From positions 89,757,916 through 89,821,915 of the forward strand of contig NC_037673.1 of the NCBI RefSeq assembly GCF_003255815.1: DNA of 64,000 nt, in the 5' to 3' direction. This DNA is from Theropithecus gelada (taxonomy: Eukaryota; Chordata; Mammalia; Primates; Cercopithecidae). The notes beneath the pieces are model-generated. The model was not told the origin of the DNA and searched no databases. It saw only the letters and a program-made list of their open reading frames with translations. Below, piece by piece: positions 1 to 11,930 of the stretch (position 1 is the first letter of the stretch; each line of letters begins with the position of its first letter). A program made the position numbers and the translations under genes.

Positions 1-959
1 AAATTTACTTAATATCAAAATTTTAAGAAAATTTAAGAAATGATGAGTCTTTGCAAACTTGTAAAAATGAGATAGTAATTGATATATCTCAGTTATTTTT
101 AAAGGTAATGAACAGAAACATATACTCTTGGTAGACATATAGAATTGTGTAACAGGAAACAGTAATAATGTATCAATCATATTAATGTTTATAAAAAAGC
201 TTCCAAAATCTGAAAAGAATAGCAAGGTCTGCTTATGTTTGCCAATATAAAGAATGAAGCTCAAAGGCTATGGCTAAACAAAATTATTACTATGTAGTTC
301 AAAAAAAAATTTGAATTTGCTAAATGTGCTTCCAATTATAGTCTTTAATTAGACTTTAGCTAAAGAGGCAACTTTTCTGTTATAGGTGCAAGTAAACAAT
401 TGACAGGTATCCCATTTTTGGGGGTTAGGGAGGAAAAGAGATGGCAGAGAAAATAAAAAGGGAGACATCAATGCTGTCTACTTTGACGAATTGAGTCAGT
501 ACAACTTGCTGCCACGGAGTGAGCTGAAGTTTTCTGGTCTTCTATATGGATAGGTTTTACTCGATACAGAGGATTCACAGGTGGATGATAGGAAATGCAT
601 AGGAAACATTGGCTGGCCCTAATACTGAATCACAGGGCTTCCTGACCATCTTTATCACTAACAATTCTGCACAGCCTCTTTCACTTTTAAATCGCTCTCT
701 TAGAAATTTGAGATTGAGTTAATGCTACTTCCTACTGAATTTCCAGGAAGTTAGGAAGAGAATTTATGGGTAGAAAGAAAAAGTGTGTAAATTCTATGTG
801 GACATAAGCGGTAACTGTTCATACTTAATTCTATCCCCATTACACCGCCCAACTTAGTGTCACACAGACATTTCATAATTTTTTCAAACCAAACAATGTT
901 GATTGATTACTTGGAAAGTAATGAGTGTGAAAATTCTGAACACTTCTTAACCTAATAAA
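1..959. other. AT-rich single-copy stretch, no gene seen
   Basis: I see no long open frame, no recognisable repeat and no RNA gene here. The sequence is AT-rich with short A runs and looks like ordinary primate non-coding DNA. Confidence 0.6.
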
Positions 960-1080
960 TATTATATATATATAAAATATATATAATATATAATATACAT
1001 AAAATATATAATATATAAATATATAATAATATACATAATATATATATTATATATAACACATAATATATATAATATATAAC
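960..1080. repeat. (TA)n-rich low-complexity tract
   Basis: About 120 bases consist almost only of A and T in irregular TATATA/AATATA runs, broken by a few C bases. It is an imperfect TA dinucleotide microsatellite and is likely to vary in length between individuals. Confidence 0.9.
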
Positions 1081-1089
1081 AACAAACAT

Positions 1090-1350
1090 CGCTGATTACC
1101 TGTTATACACGGTGGTGTTCCTGGCAGTGTGGTAGATATGCAATGAGAATTATGGCTTGTGCCCTTGAGGAGCTTTTAGCCTAGTTGAGGAGATAAACCC
1201 TGTATATGAGTGCTTAAAACAGAAAACATCATGAAATATAGAGCACAGTTGTGAGACTAAGTACTTAAAGTATTCAGAGAAGTAAGTGATTTCTTCTGGC
1301 AGAAAATATCACCATAAATTTCAAGAAAGAAGAGGCATGTGAGTGGATGT
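1090..1350 (-). mobile_element. L2 LINE 3'-end fragment, degraded
   Basis: Read on the plus strand, the words 'gcccttgaggagctttta' and, further on, 'gttgaaggacatttagcc' follow the order found in the reverse complement of the L2 3' end. Divergence is high, as expected for an element that spread before the placental radiation. Boundaries are approximate. Confidence 0.45.
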
Positions 1351-3789
1351 TGAAGGACATTTAGCCTAATATATGCAAAAATGACAAGGATTTTCATGAA
1401 ATAGCCAAATAAAATAAAACATAATGAAAACACATTATGACCAAGTTATGCTGATTACATCTAATAGGTTTTCACAAAGAAAGACTAACTAACATAAAAC
1501 AGGTTTTGATTCTATCCCTCTAAAATGAGTGTTCAAATGAGCTGGTCTCCTTTTATATCTTAATTAACAGAATACTTCCTAAACTTTGCAATATCAATGA
1601 CATTTGGAAGCCATAACTCTGAAAACTGCATTCACTGAGTGCATTTGTAACTGTAAGGCATAAAAGGTGATTGTTCATTTTATCTTATTAGAAGCTTCCC
1701 TGGCCTCCATAGCAGAGCTCATCTGGCCCCCACTTCATGCTTGAGTCATGCAGATTGGAGTTGACTCTCAATTATACCAAGTCTTTCTCCAAAGATGACA
1801 GTCCAAATACAGTAGAGATAAAATACATCAAGGTTTAAAATAGGCCCGTTCAGCCCCAGTGCCGCTTCATCATGAAATGATATAATTCACTGATGCCTCT
1901 GCCTAGCCTAACATATGTTCTATTCACAGCCGGTGTCACTCTTCATTTGTAATTATTTCCCTTTTTTTCTTACCCCATCTTGTAATACTTTGCTTGGTTG
2001 AAGACAAATACTGAGAGGCAAAGAGTATTATATATGATGACCTGTTCCAGGGTGTTAAACCCCTGTCAAGGTTTGATTTTAACACGGGGTATTGATGACA
2101 GTACATCAATTCAAGCATCATGTCCTGAATTAGACTATATTAATTATCACTTGAGTGCAATATGCATGAAAATGCTGTTTCATTGACTAAAAGGATCTGA
2201 CTGAATAAAAATCCATTTCTCATCTGGTTGCTTATGGATAAAGACATTTTTTTCTCTTTGCCTTGGATTGTTCTTTATTAAATATGATTTTTATATGATT
2301 GTATGAATAAATTGTCTTACCCAACAACAGAACTAGATAGTTTTAAACAAAGAAAATGTAATGGATTGTCTCCTCTTGGCACATCTCTAAGAATGTATTT
2401 ACAGTTAATAGTTTAGGCAGATTATTTATAACAATACTGCCAAAAAACAAAGTTCTTATTTTTAGCTTTCATGAGAAAAAGATATTTTCAACTTGTTGCC
2501 TTCTTCGTTTAAAGGAAATGAAAGTTGTAAGTTACAATTATTTTCAGATGATAGAACAGCAACAAGCTGTGTCAGGTAACACATACATTTAAAAGTAAAA
2601 CTAATATTATTCTTACTTTTAAAAAGAAGATGTTCATATGAAGCCCTTCAACACTAGATACAAGTTTACATTACTCATAAGTCCAACCAACAACAATTGC
2701 ATATACACATATTTGCTATGGAGAAAACTAGATAACAAAAGAAGAAAAACAATTGAGGCCTAACTTTTTTACCACACACGATTTTTATAATGCTACCTAG
2801 TTTTAATAGAAATATAATTTTCAGCTTAACATGGAAATTTTCTAAATCTTCTCAAGTTATAATATATCTTAAAACTTTTTCAAAAATGTTTCAAAACTTT
2901 CAATCCCAAATTTAAAATATAAAAGTAGGAATCCTAAAACCAAATTTTATTTAAAATTTTGAAAAAGTATTAAAACATATATTACCATATTCAGTCAAGA
3001 CAATTGGTCCATATATTAGGAATAATTTCAATGGCAATGAAAAAGAAACAAACCACCACTCTCTTAAAAAATAAACAAATTGCTAGCTCTAATATCAGTG
3101 TTTATTAGTAAATACGATTCTGGAGTTTCCCGCAAAATGGACTTCTCAGTAAAAATTTCACAAAAGCTCTTTTAAATTGTGGGGTGGGAAATTTTAAAAC
3201 TTAAAAATATGTATTTGTTTCTGTATGAAGAAGAGTTGGGGTCCTGTAAAGTAGAAGGTTCAAATTCAAGTTGGCAAGTTAAAGGAGTCATCACAACTAA
3301 AACAACTCATTCCCATAGTCCTTTCCACTAAATTTCACAATTCTAACATAATTAGTAAGTGCATTAAGTGGATCCTATGAGCACAAGGGAAAAACTGTGG
3401 CAATCTCTCCATGGTGAGGCTCCCCTGCACCACTATTCATCCTGTCCGTGATAAAATCGAACAGGAGTTCCCAAGGTGTGCCATACACTCAAGTCACCAT
3501 GATGAGGTCTGGCCACGGAGAGATTCATTAAAAAGGTTGTAGCCTAATATTATCATGATTTTACAAAGCAATTGATTTCTCGCCTCATTTTTTGAACGAT
3601 AATCATTAAATACTGCATTCAAGATTAAATCATGCCCGGAAGACAGGGCCCAGAAGATGCACATCTGTTCGGCCCAGAAAACTTCCAATAAACCCCACCT
3701 TTGCTTTAAGTTATGAATTATTAAGTTTGCATAAAAATCTCTAGCATGGGAAGAAACCTAAATATATTTATGGGGCAAATACTTGGTGC
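1351..3789. other. Single-copy AT-rich stretch, nothing recognised
   Basis: I found no repeat that I can name and no credible coding frame. The short frames near 1936-2186 and 3494-3688 have no recognisable protein similarity and overlap each other or lie in random-looking sequence. Confidence 0.5.
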
Positions 3790-3990
3790 GGTGGAAGGAA
3801 TACTGGGCTAGAAATGGTAAAAGTCATGAGACATTGCTGGCTCTGCTTCTTACTAGTCACATGAAACCAAGACAAGTCGTTTCTCTGAAATAGAAAAAAT
3901 AATGCCTGCCTCCCTGCGGCATAAGTGTGTGGCAGGGATTGTAAGTGAAGGTGTCCTGACAATGATAAGACATTACATAATTGCAGGGCA
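3790..3990 (+). mobile_element. MIR SINE
   Basis: The MIR order is visible: a 'ctctgcttcttactagtcac' block matching the MIR core, then a degraded 'aagtcgtttctctgaaat' block matching the part that reads 'cacttaacctctctgag' in the consensus, then 'aataatgcctgcctccc' and a 'ggattgtaagtgaag' end. It is an old tRNA-derived element and is diverged as expected. Confidence 0.7.
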
Positions 3991-4206
3991 GTGCTGCTCC
4001 TGCTTTTAGCCTGGCAAGAGAGGGAATAATATGGCAGGGGAGTGGGGGTGACCCATATCAACTAGAGAAGAGGTAACACTGGCAAGATGCCCATCTGGTT
4101 GACAAATGTTTCTAATAAAAATGTTCACAGATCAGAAGACTCGCTGAATCTCATTTAACTGTGTTGTTATTATTTCCCCTTTCACCACAGTTTCACAGCC
4201 TCAATC

Positions 4207-4225
4207 TTTTTTTTTTTTTTTTTTT
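4207..4225. repeat. Poly(T), 19 bases
   Basis: This is an uninterrupted T19 run. I cannot attach it to a SINE or a processed pseudogene on its right side, so its origin is open. Confidence 0.85.
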
Positions 4226-4261
4226 CATTTTTGTCCTCTCTTTGCCTTCTGGTTGGTCACA

Positions 4262-4352
4262 ACAGAGGCCAAAGTGAGCCATTCAAGGACATTTTTGACA
4301 ACAGTAAACACAGACACATACAACTGGCCTCAGAGGAAATACATTTTTTATT
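4262..4352 (-). promoter_or_regulatory. Candidate polyadenylation site, minus strand
   Basis: On the minus strand an AATAAA hexamer lies at 4352-4347. It is followed after about 30 bases by a strongly U/GU-rich stretch reading TGTATGTGTCTGTGTTTACT at roughly 4322-4303. That spacing and downstream element are what cleavage and polyadenylation sites need. A second AATAAA lies upstream on the same strand at 4559-4554. Whether it is used is unknown, because AATAAA is common by chance in AT-rich DNA. Confidence 0.4.
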
Positions 4353-5480
4353 TTAAAAAATAAGTATATTTGAATACTAAATTAAGCAGTTTACACATAA
4401 AAACATTTCAGAATTGAAAATATCCCAGCCATCATTTGCTATGACATTCCAAGTTCATAATTCTAGTTACCACAAGACAAAGGATGGTTCATAAACTAGA
4501 AGCAATACAAATGAAACTACATTTGTTATTCTGCAATTGATAATGCAATTTCCTTTATTCAAAAAATCCAAACCCTCATGCACTAAGGAATAACTGACCA
4601 AATTACATGTTAACACCTTTTACCACAAGCAAGTTTTTAAAACATACCTTTAAAAAAGGCTAAGTTTAAATAATATGCCCTGACTTTTTACTCCTCCAAT
4701 ACAAATTGCAATTTAGATTAATGGAAACAGAAAATACCTTAATTATCGTTGTTCTAAGATCAAAATATTCTTTGTGTTTAAGAACAGAAAAGTGGAATTT
4801 AAGTTTTCATATCACATTTTGTACTTTGTCACCAAAATTTTGTCTCTACTAATTTATATTAATAAAATAATCACCAATCTTTCTTAATATACACAGGCCA
4901 AAGAGCTTAAAGTTTACTTGCAAACAGAAATCTCTTTCACACACATGCACACACACACACACACACCCTGTTCTTTAGTGCCTACCAGTGAAAATGGTCT
5001 ATCATATGACTACGATACCATCAGCACACAGTGTTTCCACAGCCATCACAATATAGGATTGACATATGACATTTATAAAATGTCAGAACCCCTCCCCCAA
5101 TTTTTACAGCCTATTCCCCAGTAGGGTTTCCCGATGTGAAATGAACTAAAGGCAACTGTGTGCTCATTAGCTGTGCCACTTCTGATACATTACGTCAATT
5201 GACAATGAAACACTGTGATATCAAAGTGCAGGTGTAAAAAATAATAAGGCGACTGCTTGTGTAACAAAATCTCACTAACTGAGAATATGTAATAAATATG
5301 CAAGGAGGCAGTTTTTACTCACTGAAAATGTGGCACGGTACATCAAACATAAAACCCAAGAACGGGTTTTGACATGCCAAACTCAATTAAAATTTGTTTT
5401 CATGACTATCATCAGACTCAGTAACTTATTTGTGAATGTAAAAGGTGATTATGCAAGTTCCAAATAGAAGGATCCGAAGA
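4353..5480 (-). other. Repeat-free block that could be a minus-strand 3' UTR
   Basis: About 1.1 kb just upstream (minus strand) of the candidate poly(A) site has no interspersed repeat apart from one CA run. Its AT-rich, stop-filled sequence resembles a long 3' UTR. I could not find a convincing terminal coding exon with a splice acceptor above it, so this is a hypothesis only. A small inverted repeat (AAAACCC/GGGTTTT with a 6-base loop) lies at 5351-5370. Confidence 0.25.
4937..4967. repeat. (CA)n microsatellite
   Basis: The tract is an ACACAC run with one interruption (ATG) near its start. Confidence 0.9.
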
Positions 5481-7119
5481 TATCAGGAGACTCAGATGGT
5501 GCCAGAAACAGAGCTAGCATCTAACTCTCCAATTACTTTTAATGTTAATAAGTGATAGCGAACTTGTCACAATGAAAATTATAGTACACTTAAAACCTGT
5601 TTAGCTACCTCCTACCTAGTGAAAGAATATGTACATTATTATCTCTCCATGAATCATCCCCCACCTCTCCAATGGCCCAAAATCTTAATGCTTAAAAAAT
5701 TCCTAAAGTTTGGTGAAAACAAAATAATGAATAAAACAAAATAGTGATATATATATAATAACTACATATATAGTAGCTATGTGGCCACCTGATTGGTTTT
5801 TACATATGTTGACTCATATTTAGAGATAAAAAGGGGAAATGCAAAATCGAATTTCAGAGTTTATTTTCTAGAAAATTAATTCTATCACTAACTCCCCAAA
5901 TCAATAATATTTTGCATTATATTACTTTATAGAGCTGTCCAGACCGATAAGTACACCATTATAAGTATAAAATCCTAAACTTGATACACTGGAAGATGAT
6001 AAATTGGAAAAGAGTTTTTTGATATGCTCTCATCATTTAAAAATTGACAAAATGATTTAGTGTAATGAACTCCCTGAGAAAAATCCAGCACCATATTAAA
6101 AAGTTATGTAAGTTCCCTTCATACTTTTTTCACATGGGAGAAATGTCACATTAGAACTTCTGATGAATATGAAATATTTTACTTTTATAGGATGCTAGGA
6201 ATCCTGACCAGATAGGTAGGGTGACAATTGAATTTTATCACTGTGACTAAGCCCTCAGTTAAACTTGGTAAAGTTATTTAGATAAACTATTTTCATCCCA
6301 ATAATATTTAAGTGATTATTTTGAGAAAATACAGAGATATTAAAGGGAAATTATCAAAGATATCATTAACAATACTGATTGATAACAATACTGAGCAATA
6401 CTGATATCAATCCTCAAGTGTGGATGTTGTAGCCCTCATTTCTTTCTGTAATCGTCCATGTGATTAATTGCCTTAATAACAAGTGAAGAGAGAACAATAA
6501 AAAGAACACATGATAGTCATTATTTTCAAATCCTTCAAATCATCTATAGAACTGATTACAAATAGAGATACTTGAACGTCACTCCCAGGCGTTCTGGAAT
6601 AGGTACATGATGGGTAGGGCTTAGGTTCATGTATCTATACCCACCTCTACAGGCAATTCTGACAAACACCAACACTTGCTACTCATTCCTCAAGATTCTG
6701 ATAAATAATGTAATATGATATCTCGTTACCCATATCTTCTCACGTGGATTTTTTTACAAACTTCTGGATGCTCTACTTCCCTTATTTACCACTGATAGTC
6801 TTTAGATCAACTCTTCGTTTTCTATAAAATAAAGGATAGGTGTGGGAGGTTGTGGATTTTGAAAGTAAAGAGAATTATAAAAAAAAAAAAATACTTCATT
6901 TAAAGTACGATATTTTTCTAACTACATTGTTTCTTCCCTTGCGCCTGATAGGCTGCAACTATCTCCTTTTCCTCTCACTTTAGTTTTGTCTGCCTATAAT
7001 AGTACCTATGCCCCTGTCACCCTCTGATATTTCTTCAATTGTTATGGTTTTCTAATTCAAATTTCAAAAAAGATGTTCACCTGTCACTGTGTTCAAAGCC
7101 CAAGACATCAAGGGAATAT
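5481..7119. other. Single-copy stretch, nothing recognised
   Basis: No gene and no confident repeat is seen. A short (TA)n-like patch occurs near 5748-5775 and a 13-base A run near 6879. Confidence 0.5.
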
Positions 7120-7620
7120 TCCTTTCTGTGGAATATAAGGCCCACTGTGACCTGGTTCCAATCTATCTTTCTAGCCTTGATTTCTTCTATTTCAACCAAA
7201 TGATTTGTTCATGTTCTCCAAAATGTGATATGGTTTTTTGCAGCTTTGGTTCTTTGCTCACATCATTTGCTCTACACTAACTACTATCCCTGTAAATCTT
7301 CACCCATCTAGATGAAGTTTCTTCCTTCAAATTGCAGGTCAAATTCTACTTCTTCCCAGATTAGACGATAACTACTCCACCTCAAAAACAGAGATTGCCT
7401 TCCTCTGGATCCCCACAGAATCCTCTATCATTTGGTACTTATTCCACTGTATATTATATTTTCATTATCTTAAAATTTGTTCTCTTCCAAAGATGGTAAT
7501 ATTGAAGGAAGGGGCATTCCTCCTATCATTTTTAGTTCCTATAGTGCTTTTTGGAAACACACCCTCAGGACTCTTAGGAAATATTTATTGGTTGGTATTA
7601 TAGTGTCACGTCTTTAGTAA
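7120..7620 (+). mobile_element. L2 LINE fragment, ORF2 3' end to tail
   Basis: The order of blocks follows the L2 3' region: 'aaggcccactgtgacctggt' corresponds to the 'aaggccctccgtgatctggc' block, followed by a C/T-rich block and then a degraded 'tctcttccaaagatggtaat' to 'aatatttattggttgg' end. The copy is strongly diverged and carries no usable frame. Confidence 0.5.
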
Positions 7621-7819
7621 GCTACCAAGAATAAAATTACCACTGGCAGACCAAAAGATCTACAGGATGAAAGAACACGAGTGTTTTTCGCTGCAGATAA
7701 GCAAGAGTTTAATCATTTGGAATAGAGTGATTGAGGATTTTAAAGAGTTTTTCAATAGTAAATCTTTCAGCATCACTGCAACACAGACATATTCAGGTGT
7801 TAGTCCTGGGAAAATGAAA

Positions 7820-8990
7820 TTAAATTCTACAAACATTTGTCAAGTGTCTCTGCTAAGGGCAAAGTACTCTGACCTCTGGTACTGTGGGGGCAGTCACTCC
7901 ATGACCTCTCAAAACCCAACACCATGCATTATATCCATCACACTTGGAAATTATTTTCTAATCTAAAACAAATTTAAATTAGAATTTAGGCACTTATAGG
8001 AGAGAGAATGATTAGATGCAGTTTCATCTCTCAAGGAGCTCTGAATCCAGTATTGGTTTTAAAGATCAAGCAGCCACTCAATTACTGGGCTTAAAGTAAG
8101 GAAAAAATAGTAAAATCCCCGAAGGAAATGGAATTTATCATGATCATATTCAAAGCACAATGGTACACGTATGTATGCAGAGAAATGTAAACATGAATTG
8201 AAGGGACTCTATAAATAAGATTTTCAACAAATGAAACTCAAAGTTCCCTGCTGAATACAAAGATTACTCATGTTTTAAAATGAGATTGTTGATGATTCAT
8301 TCTGTCAATAAATAGAGTGAATATCTGCATTCATTCATTCATTAAACAAATATATGAGTACTGGCACTGTGCAGTGTCTCCTTCCATTTGGCCTTAGATC
8401 TAATCAGGTGCTCAATCTTAAGAGGTCTTTCAATCATTGCCCCTTTTGGTGGGATGGTATCGAATAAAAAGTCCTTTCCATTCAGGCCCTTTTCCTCCCT
8501 CCAGAGGGAGAACTCTTTGCCATAGATCATTCAATTGAAATTGGATTTAAAGGTAGAATACATCAACCACTTACCAAATGTCCAACTGGAAGCTTGAAAC
8601 TGGCTACTACTTCCATTCTCAGCCACAATTCAGTGTGCTCTATTCGCTTTTCTTTAGTCATATTCAATTCTCTCTCACTCACTGTCCTGTGGGCTCCTTT
8701 ATGTATAAACAATGATACTTTGTGTTGTACTAGTGAACTAGCACAGTGCTCTGTAGCAAGTTATTCAATAAATGTGAGTTAAGTTGCTGAAACATTTAAT
8801 GGAAAACATGGTGCTAAGTATGGTTGTTGTGGTGATGATAGTGTGGGATATAAAGATGCATAAGACATAGTTTTGCCCCCAAAGAATTTTCATTTTAGCC
8901 GAGGAGATAAAACACTTTCTCAAATAACTGTAATACGAAGTATGAAGTGATAAGCCTCAAAGAAGTGGTACAGAGGAGGTGCTGCGAGAG
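7820..8990. mobile_element. Cluster of short, degraded L2-like pieces
   Basis: Several short blocks resemble the L2 3' end. Minus-oriented ones are near 7820-7870 ('tctacaaacatttgtcaagt'), 8020-8062 ('ctctcaaggagctctgaatc'), 8326-8378 ('cattcattcattaaacaaat') and 8800-8990 ('gggatataaagatgcataag'). A plus-oriented one is at 8600-8780, ending in 'tattcaataaatgtgagtt'. The pieces are very old, and I cannot say how many separate insertions they represent. Confidence 0.35.
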
Positions 8991-10889
8991 TTCAGAGGAG
9001 GGAGAGATTACTTCCAGCTGTTCAGTGTCCAGTGTTCTGCTCAGGACAGTGAGAATTATAGGAGAAAAGAGACAGAACTTGCTGCAATTGCATATACAAA
9101 CTCACTGATGAAAAAGCCAAGCACACAGTTTCTGGTTAAAACCCCAAAGATGCACATGTTAAATCCAAAATGAGTGGTACACTCACTGCTATGCTGTTCA
9201 GGAAAGACAAATTCATGAGTGCAAGAGTGTTTGGGAAAGCCTCCATGGAGGCACTCAGCATTGAGCCTTCAATAACAGACAATCACTCCACTAAAAAGCG
9301 GGGGGGGGGGTTTAGGCATAGGATACGACAGTGGCAACATCTCAGAAAGGAAAGTGAGAAAAGAAGATACTATGCAGTTGCCCCTTTTTGTAAAAATCAG
9401 CCATCTGGATCTTGCTGTATGGTTCATCAGTTCCCTCCAATGAGTCCTAAACAGAGAGGGACAAGGAGAGTGCATGAAACCTCACACAGTATAAATAACA
9501 GAGAGGGGTTGAGTTGCTGTGTTTGTGGACAGATATCTGTGGATACCTTTAGGATTCTGTTTAATTAGGAAATCTAGTGGTTTCCCTCTCTTCCCTTGAT
9601 CTTGCTATCTCATATAAATCTGTTAAAAGCATCTTCCCGTATTTTAACACACTTCTGACATCTAACCTTTGCACCAGATAACTGACATATTATGCTAAGC
9701 ATTTATGAAACTGTAAGGATCTTTTTAATTGAAGACTAAAAAGTGCTATAAAAATTGTAAGAAAATAAATTGGCCATGTATACTAAGTTAACAGGCATTA
9801 AGCAAAATTCATGGTATTCCTATTCCGCCTTTTGGAAAATAAATAAAAGGTAGCTTTATCTCTATTTCTTGTTATTCTCATTTCTAATTGGTGATGAGGT
9901 ACACCTGGAACTTCACATTTTGCTCACTACAGTTCCCAAAGGATAATCCTTCACATTCTCAGAATGTTCTTCTACTGAAACGGAAGCAGACACTTCTCCT
10001 CAATCTATCTTTGGCTCCTATTTTGAATAGCTTCAAGACATAGGCTAAATGCTTTTTTCTTCTGTTTCATGTTTTGTCATTGAGATATTTACAAAACTAG
10101 AGTTCTTATTAATTAGTTTAATAATTTTGTGTTCATATATGCCTTGTTTATAAGTATATTTTTTAAAATAATTTTTGTTCTTAGTAAAATCATGTCATAT
10201 TTTATTTTGAATGAATATTAAAACATAAAAGTAATGTGGTGGAAAAACAATAGAACATAATCAACTATTAAGCATACCACAATAAATAATGTGAACATAA
10301 AAGGACTACAGAAGTAATTTTTATCTACAACAAGTCATAAGTATCAACTAGGGTAAAGCTATCTGCAGGAATGATGTAGTAAAACTATATCTGACAAATT
10401 ATTGAATAAGCAGTGTATATGAACTCTTCTCTAGAATTCTGTTACAACAATTTAAAAGGATTTTCAAAAACCATTATGTATAATATATAATGAAAGTGAA
10501 AGCTCCTAAGTTTGTTTTGAAAAGCTTCTTGTCATTTGCTTATTTCATCAGAAAAATCAGACAACCATAAGATTTTCATAATGGGTTCCTTAATTGCACT
10601 TAATATGACTAACTATACACGGAAGACATATAACATCCATGTATTTATACCAAAAGTATCATGAAAACTGTAGTGTGCATTAAAATCATGCAGGGTCTAC
10701 TTTTGTTTTGTAAAATTGTAGAAAAATTGTAAATAGCAAGGGTGACCTCCAGTGTGCAATAGGTTTATGCCATTGCATTTTTTTTTTTCCAGTAACAGAA
10801 ACTTCATTGGCCTATTCAAATTCTCTAAGAGTATTAAAGATAAGGAGAAAGGGAATTTTCTAGGTTAAAATGAGTTGTCAGTTCAAAGC
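8991..10889. other. Single-copy stretch with a G11 tract
   Basis: No gene or confident repeat is seen. An uninterrupted run of 11 G lies at 9300-9310. A 132-codon frame at 9170-9568 crosses that run, has no recognisable domain, and is treated as chance. Confidence 0.5.
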
Positions 10890-10952
10890 AATTGCTTTGT
10901 TTTGTTTTTTGATTTTTGTTTTTTGGGTTTTTTGTTGTTGTTGTTGTTGTTC
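10890..10952. repeat. T-rich tract ending in (GTT)n
   Basis: The sequence goes from TTTTG-type repeats into about six GTT units. It is a simple-repeat tract of the kind that can derive from an old A-rich tail on the minus strand, but no attached SINE is visible. Confidence 0.8.
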
Positions 10953-11639
10953 TTTTTGAAGCTTATAGTATTGCTTGGAACCATAATAAAAGAGCAGGGG
11001 GAAGAATCTGTGACTAATAAAAGTTAGAAAACTATTTTTCTTATATATGGTCTTGTTCAAACCTACATTCATTAAAGCTTTGAAGAATAGGCTGAATTTA
11101 CATTTTTAAAATGGAAATTCAAAAAGGACATTCTTTAAATGTCTCAGACTGCCACGCAAATAGCAAAACTACCTGACATAATTTCTATACAAAAATACTG
11201 ACACTTACACCAAATAACAAACTAACACCACCAAAAAAATCAAACTTTAAAAGCTTTTAGAAAGTCTCTAAGATCAAAAGCTTTTCACTGTAGATAAAAT
11301 TTCTTTTTATGAAAAGCTAATGGCTTGCCACATTGTATAATATAATTTCTATTTGTCTCTAATCTCAACACAATAAAACTATTCACACGAAAAGAAAAAG
11401 CATGATGCTCTCCTTACGAGCCAATCCAACATCACTCACTTCATCTTTCATACTGCAGATAATATAAATCATCTAAAACTACTAGGGAATTTTTCTTTGC
11501 AGATTTTGTTTTTATTTCTTTACTTGGTAAATAACCTAAATTTTGGGGGAAATGAGGTTTCTTTTCAAAAAAATTTGCTAGTAAAACCTCAAGTTCTGCC
11601 TTAGCTAACAAGACCACACAAAAGATCTAATTATATGGG

Positions 11640-11830
11640 TGCCCACCAGAGCTCCAGAGCTCCTGCCTGTCAGAGTCAGTGTCACTCTCTCCATTAGGCA
11701 CATCTACTTTCAAAGGTCTATGCTGTGGACGTTAAAAATTCGCTCCACGCTGACTCTTGGCATAAAAGGTATAAGGCTGAGAATGAATTGCTTTTTATGA
11801 ATATTCATAACAATCAGTGTGGACTTCTCA
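11640..11830. promoter_or_regulatory. Candidate regulatory block with a 16-bp perfect palindrome
   Basis: This repeat-free block is less AT-rich than its surroundings. It holds the perfect palindrome TTATGAATATTCATAA at 11795-11810, directly followed by CAAT. The palindrome resembles sites bound by homodimers of POU-domain proteins, and ACAAT is a SOX-type core. The motif resemblance is seen in the sequence, and any enhancer function is inference. Confidence 0.25.
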
Positions 11831-11902
11831 ACTTCTTACACAGGGAAATGTATAAATAACTGCATGTGATATAGTTTGTTTATCCAGTCTATAATATACA
11901 TG

Positions 11903-11930
11903 GGGGGTGTGTGTGTGTGTGCGCGCGTGC
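11903..11930. repeat. (TG)n(CG)n microsatellite
   Basis: A G run is followed by GTGTGT and then GCGCGC, an alternating purine-pyrimidine tract with Z-DNA potential. Confidence 0.85.

Noticed and set aside
4207..4225. Poly(T) as the tail of a minus-strand processed pseudogene
   Set aside because: No recognisable mRNA sequence follows on the right, and the AATAAA at 4352 is too far away to belong to such a tail.
5440..5560. Possible terminal coding exon on the minus strand above the candidate poly(A) site
   Set aside because: A short open stretch exists, but no convincing splice acceptor or known protein end was seen, so no exon is called.
9170..9568. 132-codon frame on the plus strand
   Set aside because: It crosses an 11-base G run, has no recognisable domain, and lacks any supporting splice or promoter signal. 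It is treated as chance.
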